In this document: one piece after another, positions 52,095-60,456 of the stretch
How positions within the stretch are numbered: position 1 is the first letter of the stretch
Layout: every line of letters starts with the position of its first letter
NCBI GenBank assembly: GCA_016926855.1
Contig: JAFGNT010000008.1
Span: 32,326-96,325 of the forward strand
From: Methanomicrobiaceae archaeon
Lineage (GTDB): Archaea > Halobacteriota > Methanomicrobia > Methanomicrobiales > Methanomicrobiaceae
Length of the DNA: 64,000 nt
Direction: 5' to 3'
The notes under the pieces: model-generated
Database searches by the model: none
The model's input: only the letters and a program-made list of their open reading frames with translations
What the model was told of the DNA's origin: nothing
Translations under genes and position numbers: made by a program

Positions 52095-52895
52095 ATGGAC
52101 AGAAGGTTAATTACCGTACTGGTGCTGTGCATGGCATTCTTTGCTGCCGGTATTGCAGGGTGTACAGGCGCGGGCACACAGGCCGCAGATGGACAGGAGA
52201 CCACTACTCCCGAAGCATCCACGTATATCGTGGGAATTGACGTTCCGTATCCGCCGTTTTCAATGATCGACACGGAGGGCGTGGCAACCGGCTTTGATGT
52301 CGACTCGATTCGTTGGATTGCCGAAGAAGAGGGCTTTAACGTTGAATTCCAGCAGGTGGCATGGGATGGAATTATCCCGGCACTCCTCGCAAAAAAGATC
52401 GACATGGTCTACTCCGGAATGACGATTACCGAGGAACGCAAAGAAAAGGTCGCGTTCAGCACCTCGTACTGGACCGTCAATCAGGCGGTCGTCGTCAAAG
52501 GAGGATCTGTTCTTGATCTTGACGAAATCCTTTCCGGGACCAGAACCATCGGCACCCAGCGCGGCTGTACTGCAGCAATGTGGATTGAAGAAAACCTCGT
52601 TGAGGGGGGCGTTATGCCCGAGGAGAACCTCAAACTCTATGACAACGTTCCGCTTGCGGTCACCGATCTCGAAGCCGGGCGCATCGATGCCGTCATGTAT
52701 GACAGCACGGTGATGAACGACATTATTGAGGGCAAGGACATGACGAAGGCCGGATTTGTCGAGACGAATGAACAGTTCGGCATCGCAGTGAGGCAGGAGG
52801 ACAACGAACTCTTAAATTCGCTCAACGACGGTCTCGCAAAGCTGATGGATGATCCCTACTGGGAGGAACTCATTCTGAAATATTCCATGAAATAA
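52095..52895 (+). CDS. family 3 solute-binding lipoprotein (amino acid type)
   Basis: 266 residues. Lipobox I-A-G-C, short T/A linker, then V-G-I-D-V-P-Y-P-P-F-S-M, G-F-D-V-D-S-I, D-M-V-Y-S-G-M-T-I-T-E-E-R, and I-G-T-Q-R-G-C-T-A, the bilobed family 3 fold. It should bind an amino acid or similar polar ligand outside the cell. No permease or ATPase gene is nearby, so its transporter or signalling partner is elsewhere. An A/T-rich promoter region (CTATTTAATAAA, about 52050) precedes it. Confidence 0.92.
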   Translation: MDRRLITVLVLCMAFFAAGIAGCTGAGTQAADGQETTTPEASTYIVGIDVPYPPFSMIDTEGVATGFDVDSIRWIAEEEGFNVEFQQVAWDGIIPALLAKKIDMVYSGMTITEERKEKVAFSTSYWTVNQAVVVKGGSVLDLDEILSGTRTIGTQRGCTAAMWIEENLVEGGVMPEENLKLYDNVPLAVTDLEAGRIDAVMYDSTVMNDIIEGKDMTKAGFVETNEQFGIAVRQEDNELLNSLNDGLAKLMDDPYWEELILKYSMK

Positions 52896-52902
52896 TTCTC
52901 CC

Positions 52903-52910
52903 TTTTTTTT
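52903..52910 (+). terminator. T-run terminator after the binding-protein gene
   Basis: Eight Ts begin eight bases after the stop codon, with a following CCGGGCGGG. A plausible archaeal terminator. Confidence 0.5.
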
Positions 52911-53120
52911 CCGGGCGGGATGTGCCCGGCGCACGTGTGTCTTTTCGTTTTTATGAATGTTTTGTCAATGCCGCCCAGGGGTGCCGCAGCCCAAAATCCC
53001 CGGTAGCAGAACCGTCCGTTTTCCCGGAAGCCAATTAATGATGCGCGGGATACGCCGCCGGAGGAATCACACCGTGAAGGCTGACTGAAAAACACCCGGA
53101 AAGGAGCGTCCCGGTGAGAT

Positions 53121-53146
53121 GTTCAGGATAGATTTATGACCTGAAC
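53121..53146 (+). promoter_or_regulatory. inverted repeat around a TATA-like box (possible operator)
   Basis: GTTCAGG (53121-53127) and CCTGAAC (53140-53146) form a perfect 7-bp inverted repeat with a 12-base centre that contains the TATA-like GATTTATGA. A regulator bound here would block TBP. It lies 45 bases upstream of the microprotein gene. Confidence 0.5.
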
Positions 53147-53190
53147 AGGGTTACATCCACTTTAGCCATTTCAGGCGGGAGGTGGATGCA

Positions 53191-53268
53191 ATGGTTGAAC
53201 AGACAAAGGATAAGCAGCAGAAAAAACAGAAGCAGCAGCAGCCCCAGCAGCCCAAGAAGAAATTCTGA
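53191..53268 (+). CDS. 25-residue Lys/Gln-rich microprotein
   Basis: ATG 53191 follows GGGAGGTGG (53178-53186), one of the strongest ribosome sites in the window, at proper distance. The product is M-V-E-Q-T-K-D-K-Q-Q-K-K-Q-K followed by Gln/Pro and a K-K-K-F end: 8 Lys and 9 Gln among 25 residues. Too short for ordinary gene callers. A TATA-like box inside an inverted repeat lies upstream. Function unknown; the charge suggests nucleic-acid or ribosome binding. The other parts of 52911-53482 show nothing recognisable. Confidence 0.55.
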   Translation: MVEQTKDKQQKKQKQQQPQQPKKKF

Positions 53269-53482
53269 CGTGTGCTACCGTTGCACCGGCCCGGGCAGAT
53301 CCCGATAGGGAACTGGTTTCTCTCCCGGTGAATGTAACAGACGGGTGCTTGTGCCCGGCCCCGGCCTGTTCATGATATCCGGATACAGGGAAGCGAAAAA
53401 CCGGGGAATATCCACAGGAACTGTAGAACCACTGCAGCCCGCTCAAGGGGGGAAGATCCTGCAGGCGAAGAGAAGGGACTCG

Positions 53483-54160
53483 TCACGGGTCCCGGGCACT
53501 CTTCTTCGGGGCAGGCACTAGTGCAATTTTTTCGGGGAGTATGAACAGCCCCATCAGGTTCGCATGGATGTCCCACATTTCATCGGCATCAGTCCCCCTG
53601 GTTTCCATCATCTGTGACACCACGGCGTCGGCAAATACCCATGCGGCTGTCTCAAAAAACGTGCCGAGGGGTGCAAAAAGGGTGCAGCCTTCTTCTGCGC
53701 ACCGCCGGAGGAACAGATCACACGGGAAGTACATGACGCAGTCAGCAATCTCTCCGACGGGAGAGTTCGCCATGCCCGTGATCAGGCATATTCGGGCGCC
53801 GCCCGTATTTTTCGCATCTGCCGCATAGTCAGCCGCAATTCCGGGTCCTCCGGAACGTGAAAAGACAACCACAACGTCACCTTCCAGACCGTATTCCCGG
53901 ATATCAGGCAGAATGCTCTCACCCACAACAAAGGTGGGGATCCCCAGATGGATCAGCCTCATCGCAAATGCGCTTGCCACAAGCCCTGATCGCCCGAGAC
54001 CGAATGTGAAAACGCGGCGGGCCCGGAGAATTTCGGATACGAACGCCTCGATCCCGGCACTGGCGAGGGAACCGGTAATCCGGGTCAGATTCTCCGCCAT
54101 CAGGAGCATCATATCCTTCACTAAGGACTCGGACGGTTCTCCCCGAAAACGAGTGCTCAT
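53483..54160 (-). CDS. hxlB: 6-phospho-3-hexuloisomerase-like SIS protein
   Basis: 225 residues from ATG 54160, preceded by AGGAA. The SIS domain shows F-G-L-G-R-S-G-L-V-A-S-A-F-A-M-R-L-I-H-L-G and F-S-R-S-G-G-P, typical of phosphohexuloisomerases that turn 3-hexulose-6-phosphate into fructose-6-phosphate. In archaea this belongs to the reversed ribulose monophosphate route for ribose-5-phosphate. The C-terminal 40 residues are longer than usual. Divergent from the split-barrel flavoprotein gene. Confidence 0.82.
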   Translation of the reverse strand: MSTRFRGEPSESLVKDMMLLMAENLTRITGSLASAGIEAFVSEILRARRVFTFGLGRSGLVASAFAMRLIHLGIPTFVVGESILPDIREYGLEGDVVVVFSRSGGPGIAADYAADAKNTGGARICLITGMANSPVGEIADCVMYFPCDLFLRRCAEEGCTLFAPLGTFFETAAWVFADAVVSQMMETRGTDADEMWDIHANLMGLFILPEKIALVPAPKKSARDP

Positions 54161-54276
54161 GATATTCCTGTTAGAGTCTTTCACTCCTAATGATTGCCCT
54201 GATTCTGCCGAACCCCCCGGCACATGGAACCATGCGAATAATATATGCTGCGCTCCAATCGCTGTAGTGATCACTC

Positions 54277-54681
54277 ATGGCAGAACTCACCGATGAGATG
54301 AAAGAGATGGTAGAGAAGGCAACCGTCTTCCCGCTCGCGACGGCATCACGAAACGGGGAGCCGAATGTCGCCCCGATGAAATCGGTCTGGCTGACTGATG
54401 ACCGGACAATCTGGATTGCAGACAATTACATGAAAAAAAGCCTCGCAAACATGATCGAGAACCCGCGTGCCGCGATCTATGTCTGGGGCCCTGAGACAAA
54501 GGGATGTCTCCAGATCAAGGGCGATGTACGCATCGTCACATCGGGACCTGACTACGAGACGATGCGGGCACGGGTGAAGGCTGTCTCCGAGAGGTTCCCC
54601 GCGAAATCACTTGTGGTGCTCACGATCACCGGGGTGTTCACCTGTGCACCGGGCGACGAAGCGGGTAGCCAGCTGCTCTGA
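54277..54681 (+). CDS. pyridoxamine 5'-phosphate oxidase-like split-barrel protein
   Basis: 134 residues. Split-barrel pattern: V-F-P-L-A-T-A-S-R-N-G-E-P-N-V-A-P-M-K, I-W-I-A-D-N, R-A-A-I-Y-V-W, Q-I-K-G-D-V-R-I. Such proteins bind FMN or, in methanogens, F420 and act in small redox steps. TATA-like AATAATATATG lies at about 54237. Substrate unknown. Confidence 0.85.
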   Translation: MAELTDEMKEMVEKATVFPLATASRNGEPNVAPMKSVWLTDDRTIWIADNYMKKSLANMIENPRAAIYVWGPETKGCLQIKGDVRIVTSGPDYETMRARVKAVSERFPAKSLVVLTITGVFTCAPGDEAGSQLL

Positions 54682-54769
54682 AACCCTTGCATGGCAGAAA
54701 AACGCGTGAAGGATCTGTCTTTCTTCCTCCGGCGGTGCACTGCCGGCCGGAAATGACGGGGATACCGGG

Positions 54770-55897
54770 ATGCTCCAGAGAAGCTTAAAAAATTCAGACC
54801 GCAGGCTATCCATTCTTGGTTTCGGGTGCATGCGGCTCCCGGAGACACCTGACGGCCGCATCGATGAGGAAACAGCGACCGCCATGGTGCGCTATGCGAT
54901 CGACAACGGCGTCACCTATTTCGACACGGGGTATACGTACCACAATGGCGAGAGCGAACCGTTTCTCGGGAGAGCACTCAGGGGGGGCTACCGCGAACGG
55001 GTCACCATTGCAACGAAACTCCCCGTCTGGAAGGTCGGGTCACGGGAGGATATGGGCCGGTATCTCGATGAGCAGCTTGCCCGGCTCCGGACCGACCACA
55101 TAGATTTCTACCTGCTCCACGGCCTCGGGCGGAGATTGTGGGAGAAGATGCAGGATCTCGGTGTCACGGAATTTCTGGACGAAGCGCTTGCTGACGGCCG
55201 GATTTGCCACGCCGGTTTTTCATTCCATGATTCGGAGCGGGTATTTCGGAGAATCGTCGATTCCTACAACTGGACATTCTGCCAGATCCAGTACAATTTC
55301 ATGGATACGGAGTATCAGGCCGGAACCGCCGGCCTCCGGTACGCAGGCGAACGGGGACTCGGCGTCGTGGTAATGGAGCCGCTCAGGGGAGGGCTGCTCG
55401 CGAAGTCTCTGCCCGAAGCCGACAGGGCGCGGTCGGCATCGGGTTTTCACGGAACGGCGGCGGAATGGGGGCTTCGGTGGGTGTGGGACCATCCGGAGGT
55501 CACCGTCGTCCTCAGTGGCATGAGTACGCAGGATCAGGTGCGTGAAAACATTCTCTACGCGGAAAAGGGACGAGCGAACACGCTCACCGACCGGGAACTT
55601 ATCGTTTATGATGCGATAAGATCGATGTACAGGGAAAGAAACAGGGTCCCCTGCACGCAATGCGGGTATTGCATGCCATGCCCCTCGGGTGTCGACATTC
55701 CCGCATGCCTTGCTATCTACAACGACGCGTTCATCTATGATGACAGGGACACCGCACGGTTTGTCTACCGTGTTTTTTCACGGTCGGGAGGAGACGCAGC
55801 CCGGTGCCAGGACTGCGGCATATGCGAGGACCTCTGCCCCCAGCATATTTCCATCCGGGAGGTACTGGCGGACGAGCGGGAGCTCCTTGAAGAGTGA
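54770..55897 (+). CDS. aldo/keto reductase with ferredoxin domain
   Basis: 375 residues. N-terminal (beta/alpha)8 barrel with the AKR site: G-F-G-C-M-R-L-P, Y-F-D-T-G-Y-T-Y-H-N-G (Asp and Tyr), I-A-T-K-L-P (Lys) and Y-L-L-H-G-L (His). The C-terminal part carries cysteine motifs C-T-Q-C-G-Y-C-M-P-C-P and C-Q-D-C-G-I-C-E-D-L-C-P for Fe-S clusters. This subfamily reduces unknown carbonyl substrates using ferredoxin-type electron supply. An unusually weak ribosome site (GGGGATACCGGG). Confidence 0.92.
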   Translation: MLQRSLKNSDRRLSILGFGCMRLPETPDGRIDEETATAMVRYAIDNGVTYFDTGYTYHNGESEPFLGRALRGGYRERVTIATKLPVWKVGSREDMGRYLDEQLARLRTDHIDFYLLHGLGRRLWEKMQDLGVTEFLDEALADGRICHAGFSFHDSERVFRRIVDSYNWTFCQIQYNFMDTEYQAGTAGLRYAGERGLGVVVMEPLRGGLLAKSLPEADRARSASGFHGTAAEWGLRWVWDHPEVTVVLSGMSTQDQVRENILYAEKGRANTLTDRELIVYDAIRSMYRERNRVPCTQCGYCMPCPSGVDIPACLAIYNDAFIYDDRDTARFVYRVFSRSGGDAARCQDCGICEDLCPQHISIREVLADERELLEE

Positions 55898-55985
55898 GTG
55901 TCCCCGGTGGAACCCGGCAGCCGGTGAATAGGTGTTAATACGGGTCCGACACAGTACTGCATACGATTATAGAGGGAACAGCATT

Positions 55986-56534
55986 ATGGAAAAGCCTGAT
56001 ACAACGGACATTTCCGGTCATTGCCGGGAGCAGACGGTGTTCGAGTCCGTTTTTGAACGGATTCTCTGGAATTCACGGTATATCGTCCTTTTGGGCGTTG
56101 TATTTGGAGCATTAAGCGCAATCGTCCTGTTTTTTGCCGGTTCACGGGAAATATTTGACATTCTCCGGGAATATCTCCTTGTCCGGGAGAGCCACCTGAC
56201 GCATGAAAGCATCCTGATAACGATTATCGGGGCGATCGATTTTTATCTGATCGGCCTCGTGCTCCTGATATTCAGTTTCGGCATTTACGAGCTCTTTATA
56301 TCCGAGCTTGATATCGCACGGACGGAGGAAGGATTTTCCAACATTCTCGAGGTTTCCACGCTTGACGATCTCAAAAACAAGATCATCAAGGTCATTATCA
56401 TGGTCCTGATCGTCAGCTTCTTCCAGAGGATTCTTTCAATGGAGTTTTCAACGTCAATCGACATGCTGGCAATGGCCGTCTCGATATGTGTTATCTGTGT
56501 CGGCGTGTATTTTCTGGGCAGGCATCACGTCTGA
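55986..56534 (+). CDS. UPF0114 (YqhA) family membrane protein
   Basis: 182 residues from ATG 55986, preceded by AGAGGGAACAGC. Helices at about 28-51, 79-105, 133-150 and 155-175. YqhA pattern: S-R-Y-I-V-L-L-G-V-V-F, L-V-L-L-I-F-S-F-G-I-Y-E-L-F-I-S and L-D-D-L-K-N-K-I-I-K-V. The family is widespread and uncharacterised, possibly a small channel. Confidence 0.88.
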   Translation: MEKPDTTDISGHCREQTVFESVFERILWNSRYIVLLGVVFGALSAIVLFFAGSREIFDILREYLLVRESHLTHESILITIIGAIDFYLIGLVLLIFSFGIYELFISELDIARTEEGFSNILEVSTLDDLKNKIIKVIIMVLIVSFFQRILSMEFSTSIDMLAMAVSICVICVGVYFLGRHHV

Positions 56535-56536
56535 CC

Positions 56537-56544
56537 TTTTTTTT
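56537..56544 (+). terminator. T-run terminator after the YqhA-like gene
   Basis: Eight Ts begin three bases after the stop codon. Confidence 0.5.
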
Positions 56545-56641
56545 ACCGGAGGTACCGGGAACGCTGACGTGTACGTTCGTTCGGATCAGGGGATGCTCCC
56601 GGCGTTGTGCAGATCGGGGACGTCATCTATCAATCTGTAAA

Positions 56642-57379
56642 TTATTCCGTTTTCCCAACCGCCGCAAGATAAACAAGGAACTGCTCTTCACCGTCGAGCT
56701 GAAGGAGCGTATTCATATCAGTGTCATGAAATGCGCCGACAGCACAGACACCGCAGCCGACAGCCCGGGCTGCGAGGTAGAGGTTCTGGCACGCATGGCC
56801 CGAATCAATGTGAAGATACCGGTACCCCCGCTCCCCGTACCGCCATGTCATCCGGTACGCGGCCGCAGTCCAGAAAAACGTTGCACCGTTGTTCCTGATG
56901 AACTGCTGATTCACGCATGCCGCCGTGATCCTCTCCGCTACATCGGGATCGGCAGGTATTTCGGCCAGCTGGTGTTCCAGCGCCAGGTACCGGTATATGC
57001 CGGGTTTCAGCCCCACAACGTTGTTTGCCAGAAGATAGGTCTCCAGCGCGTGCCGGGCTCCGGCCGAGGGCACTGTCCTGAAGGTAAACTGCCCCTGCAC
57101 CGTCTCCTTCACCCCCTGGGTGCACCAGAGGAGAAATGCCAGTTCCGCGAGAGTGACGGGATTATCCGAGAACTGCCGGACACTTCGCCGCTGCTCGATC
57201 GCATCCCGGAGGTCGATGGGATTTACGGTTATTGAGGAGGGAGGAGGGAGGGAGATTACCGCACCGCCCCTGTCGTACGGCACTTCCAGCAGGGGGTGGG
57301 GAACGCCCTGCATCTGGTCGGAGGGGCCAAGATATTCAAACTCTGTCTTTTTCATAAATTCCTTTCCAATGCCTGCCAT
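56642..57379 (-). CDS. SagB/ThcOx-type nitroreductase-family oxidoreductase
   Basis: 245 residues; ATG 57355 is another possible start. Features: I-E-Q-R-R-S-V-R-Q-F-S (FMN site), L-A-F-L-L-W-C-T-Q-G-V, R-T-V-P-S-A-G-A-R-H-A-L-E-T-Y, and H-I-D-S-G-H-A-C-Q-N-L-Y-L-A-A, all typical of SagB-like FMN dehydrogenases. SagB enzymes oxidise azolines in peptide natural products, but stand-alone archaeal versions like this have no known peptide substrate. No cyclodehydratase gene is nearby. Confidence 0.88.
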   Translation of the reverse strand: MAGIGKEFMKKTEFEYLGPSDQMQGVPHPLLEVPYDRGGAVISLPPPSSITVNPIDLRDAIEQRRSVRQFSDNPVTLAELAFLLWCTQGVKETVQGQFTFRTVPSAGARHALETYLLANNVVGLKPGIYRYLALEHQLAEIPADPDVAERITAACVNQQFIRNNGATFFWTAAAYRMTWRYGERGYRYLHIDSGHACQNLYLAARAVGCGVCAVGAFHDTDMNTLLQLDGEEQFLVYLAAVGKTE

Positions 57380-57553
57380 AGGTGATCACATCCCATGCGT
57401 AAGATCATGGTCGCCTCCCCTTCGGCACCCCGAATGATAAAGGCTTCCCCCCTGGCGCCTCCGGGACCCGGCAGGTCACGGAAGGGTGTAAGAACTCGCT
57501 CGAAGCCGGCGATTGCCTTTATATTTTACGGGAGGTACTGGTAGTAGTGAGTC

Positions 57554-58228
57554 ATGACCCGTGAACAGCAGATAATCAATAGTATTCTGAAAAAAGCTCT
57601 CGAACGGGGTGCGAGCGTGGCAGGGTATGTTCCTGCGGAAATCCTCCGGAACAGCCCATCGGCACAGGCGGCGGGGCCACAGGGATTTCAGACATTTTCG
57701 GGTACAATCGTCGTACTCGGGCTGTATCATGATCCAAAAAAGCCCGAGATGGACTGGTGGGAGGAAGGGCGGAGCACACCGGGAGACCGCATGCTCCGGA
57801 GGATCATACGGGAACTCATCGTGTGGCTGAAGGAGGAATTCGGCATCGCGGCAGCAGACATCCCCTATCAGGTTTCCGACGGCGGCATTTACCTCAAGGA
57901 CGCGGCTGTTCTCGCAGGACTCGGGTATATGGGAAAAAATAATCTTGTCATCACACCGGGTTTCGGCCCGAAAGTCAGGTTCCGGGCGCTATGGGTCGAT
58001 ATCGATACGGAACCACCCGCCCTGCAGAAGCAGGCACCAACTCTCTGCGGCACCTGCGACCGCCCCTGCGAGGCAAAATGCCCCCAGAATGCATTTTCAG
58101 GGGGCCACTACTCCCGGGAACGGTGTGCGGCACGGCTGGATGCGGATAGGGCGGAGCGGAAACAGGGTGGCCAGCATGTACCCTGCAGGATTTGTGAGCT
58201 CGTCTGTCCTGCAGGCACGGTGCCATGA
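57554..58228 (+). CDS. QueG-like (epoxyqueuosine reductase-related) 4Fe-4S protein
   Basis: 224 residues. Contains A-G-L-G-Y-M-G-K-N-N-L-V-I-T-P, the QueG-like core, and cysteine clusters L-C-G-T-C-D-R-P-C-E-A-K-C-P and P-C-R-I-C-E-L-V-C-P. It is clearly shorter than bacterial QueG (about 350-380 residues) and lacks the HEAT repeats, so another reductase function is likely because archaea do not make queuosine. TATA-like TTTATATTTT lies near 57510 with GGGAGGTACT before the start. Confidence 0.8.
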   Translation: MTREQQIINSILKKALERGASVAGYVPAEILRNSPSAQAAGPQGFQTFSGTIVVLGLYHDPKKPEMDWWEEGRSTPGDRMLRRIIRELIVWLKEEFGIAAADIPYQVSDGGIYLKDAAVLAGLGYMGKNNLVITPGFGPKVRFRALWVDIDTEPPALQKQAPTLCGTCDRPCEAKCPQNAFSGGHYSRERCAARLDADRAERKQGGQHVPCRICELVCPAGTVP

Positions 58229-58414
58229 TAATGCGGGTTTCCTTGCCGGTGAAACAGCAGCGGTGTCGCAATGAACCTTTTCCCTCCTTTCAGATTCTCC
58301 TGAAAGCGGCGATATGTCCGGGCCATGTGGCCACCCGACAGATGTTCGAAAGGCAGGCCGGGAGAATTATTACCGGTGCGGGGCAGACCAGAATAAAAAG
58401 ATGAATGTGCGATT

Positions 58415-58999
58415 ATGACACTTTTGATGGCGTTCGTCGGGAAGAAGGGGGCGGCCGTCGCCGGCGACATGCGTGAGGTCCTCTTCCGGGGAGATGAGGC
58501 GCGGAGGCGGGAGCTGGAATCCGAGCTCTATGACGGCCGCATCGTCACCGACGCCGATCTCGAAAAACGAGCCGCTGAGATCGGGGTCCGGATCTCCGTG
58601 CGCGATGACAAGAGCAAGGTTGTACGGCGGGATGACGGCGTCCTCACCGGTGAGGTCTCCAAATTCGAGAGAGGGACGGTCTCGCGCCGCCGTATCTACG
58701 CGGCAGCCGGGCAGTATGCAATCGCCGATTTCGAAGGAGGCCGCATGGTGACCATGCAGAAGAAAGAGGGGAGCGCTTTCGTCGTCCTCGGAAATGACAT
58801 CACGAAAAAGATCGCGAACGAAATTATCAGGAAGCACTGGAAGAACGGAGGATTTGAAGATGCGGTTCGTGTGATCGTGCTCGCAATGGAAGAGGCCGGA
58901 CGCCGAACCGCCTCGGTAAGCAGGGCGTTTTCAATCGAGCAGACTGACATAAACGTGAATATTTCCGCGGTTGTTGACAGCGAAGCAGGAGGGTCGTAA
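58415..58999 (+). CDS. DUF2121 family protein
   Basis: 194 residues. The N terminus L-L-M-A-F-V-G-K-K-G-A-A-V-A-G-D-M-R-E is the DUF2121 hallmark, followed by a charged helical insert and Y-A-A-A-G-Q-Y-A-I-A-D-F-E-G. The beginning resembles Ntn-hydrolase (proteasome-like) strands with A-G-D, but the nucleophile Thr/Ser/Cys directly after Met is doubtful. Found essentially only in methanogens; role unknown. Single gene. Confidence 0.8.
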   Translation: MTLLMAFVGKKGAAVAGDMREVLFRGDEARRRELESELYDGRIVTDADLEKRAAEIGVRISVRDDKSKVVRRDDGVLTGEVSKFERGTVSRRRIYAAAGQYAIADFEGGRMVTMQKKEGSAFVVLGNDITKKIANEIIRKHWKNGGFEDAVRVIVLAMEEAGRRTASVSRAFSIEQTDINVNISAVVDSEAGGS

Positions 59000-59245
59000 G
59001 CATCCGGCGTTCAGCCACCCGGGAGCAGGGTGGACCGGGAGTCGTGCCGGCCCGGCAGCCACACTGCAGACAGACGCATTTCATCGGCGGATTGCCGCAT
59101 CGCTGTCTTCATAGGAAAGATGTGCTTCCACGCATATAGTATTAAAAATATATTTTTACAACGTTTTTAGTAACATTTCCATTTTTGATTGTCACATCTG
59201 GTAACAAAGATTATATTTTTTATAATATCCGAATCAACTGGTGGT
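59000..59245. promoter_or_regulatory. AT-rich control region of the metal ABC operon with 16-bp palindrome
   Basis: The stretch falls from average to very low G+C from about 59130. It contains the perfect palindrome TAAAAATATATTTTTA (59143-59158), repeated TATA-like tracts (GATTATATTTTTTATAATATC near 59210-59230), and GTAACA/TGTTAC-like words. This looks like a regulated promoter, possibly metal-responsive. AT-rich palindromes arise easily by chance, so this is a suggestion. Confidence 0.45.
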
Positions 59246-59686
59246 ATGCACAACCATCCCCACTGCCGTCATTTCAATGCCGATAAAAGGTACTCTATCG
59301 AGGATCTTGCGGCATTTCACGGTCACCTCGGCCCCTTCATCGTCCTCGGGTACCGGATCGGCCGATATGTCCGAGATCACATCTGCACGGATCCGTTCCA
59401 GCTCAGGGCTGCGGTCTATTGTTCCGGCACACCTCCGGAGTCCTGCATTGTCGACGGCGTTCAGCTGGGAAGCGGATGCACACTGGGGAAACGTAACATC
59501 GAGATTGTGGCGGGCGACCAGCTGAAATGCGTGTTCTCACACGGCGGGAAAGAGATTGTGTTCGTGCCCCGACCCTATCAGACTCCGCCACGGGACCAGG
59601 CAGACTATGCACTGGCAATCGAGAAACTGGCAGAACGCATGTACTATCTCGATGATGGGGACCTCTTTGAGATACACGGAATCTAA
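59246..59686 (+). CDS. FmdE-like domain protein
   Basis: 146 residues from ATG 59246. FmdE/FwdE core: F-H-G-H-L-G-P-F-I-V-L-G-Y-R-I-G, then S-C-I-V-D-G-V-Q-L-G-S-G-C-T-L-G-K-R-N. In the classical family the first motif has Cys (H-G-H-L-C-P); here Gly replaces it. The N-terminal H-N-H-P-H-C-R-H stretch may offer other ligands. FmdE names come from formylmethanofuran dehydrogenase, but stand-alone members have separate metal-linked roles. It precedes a metal-type ABC transporter by 14 bases and is probably cotranscribed. Confidence 0.8.
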   Translation: MHNHPHCRHFNADKRYSIEDLAAFHGHLGPFIVLGYRIGRYVRDHICTDPFQLRAAVYCSGTPPESCIVDGVQLGSGCTLGKRNIEIVAGDQLKCVFSHGGKEIVFVPRPYQTPPRDQADYALAIEKLAERMYYLDDGDLFEIHGI

Positions 59687-59700
59687 GAACGGAGACGCGC

Positions 59701-60456
59701 ATGAAAACGGTAACGGCAGATCCGGTCATTGATCTGGAGGGGATATATACCGCCTATGAAGGAGCCGACCGGCCCATCATCAAGGATGCATCCCTGCGGA
59801 TCGGGAAGGGCGAGTTCGTCATTGTCGGCGGCCCGAACGGCGCGGGAAAGACGACACTACTCGAATCAATCAACGGAATGCTCCCTCTCACCCACGGAAG
59901 GGCTACGGTCTGCGGCCTTGATGTCTCCCGTCGGGGAAATGACGTAAGAAAAAAGGTGGGATATGTCATCCAGAATTTCGCCTTTGATCCCCTGACGCCA
60001 TTTTCCGTGGAACAGGTGGTTCTGATGGGGCGCTACGGACTTCTCGGATGGCTGAAACGCCCTGATGAAAAAGATCATGGCGCGGTTGCTTCTGCGCTGC
60101 ATCGCCTGGGCATCGAGGATCTCGGATCCCGGCCGATTGGAAAACTCAGCGGAGGCCAGCAGCAGAAAGTGCTCATCGCCCAGAGTCTCGTGCGGAATCC
60201 GGAAATCCTGCTCCTTGATGAACCGTTCAGCAATCTCGATCTCTGCTCACGGGATTTTATCAGCAATGTCCTCGTTGATACCGTGAAATCAGGATGCACC
60301 GTCATAATGGTCTCGCATGCATTTGACGGTCTTCCGGATTACCTGGTGAGAATTGTGGCTTTGAACGACGGATGCATTTGTCTTGATGAGATGTGCCAGG
60401 CATGCGACGTGGAAGAGCATGTGCGCACGGTGTGCCGGGTGGCAACCCATGCTTGA
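59701..60456 (+). CDS. metal ABC transporter ATP-binding protein
   Basis: 251 residues. Walker A G-P-N-G-A-G-K-T-T, signature L-S-G-G-Q-Q-Q-K, Walker B I-L-L-L-D-E-P-F-S-N-L-D, H-loop M-V-S-H-A: all canonical. Similar in kind to ZnuC/MntB ATPases. The last 20 residues contain three cysteines and His (C-I-C, C-Q-A-C, H), unusual for the family and possibly a metal-sensing tail. Overlaps the permease start by eight bases. Confidence 0.92.
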   Translation: MKTVTADPVIDLEGIYTAYEGADRPIIKDASLRIGKGEFVIVGGPNGAGKTTLLESINGMLPLTHGRATVCGLDVSRRGNDVRKKVGYVIQNFAFDPLTPFSVEQVVLMGRYGLLGWLKRPDEKDHGAVASALHRLGIEDLGSRPIGKLSGGQQQKVLIAQSLVRNPEILLLDEPFSNLDLCSRDFISNVLVDTVKSGCTVIMVSHAFDGLPDYLVRIVALNDGCICLDEMCQACDVEEHVRTVCRVATHA

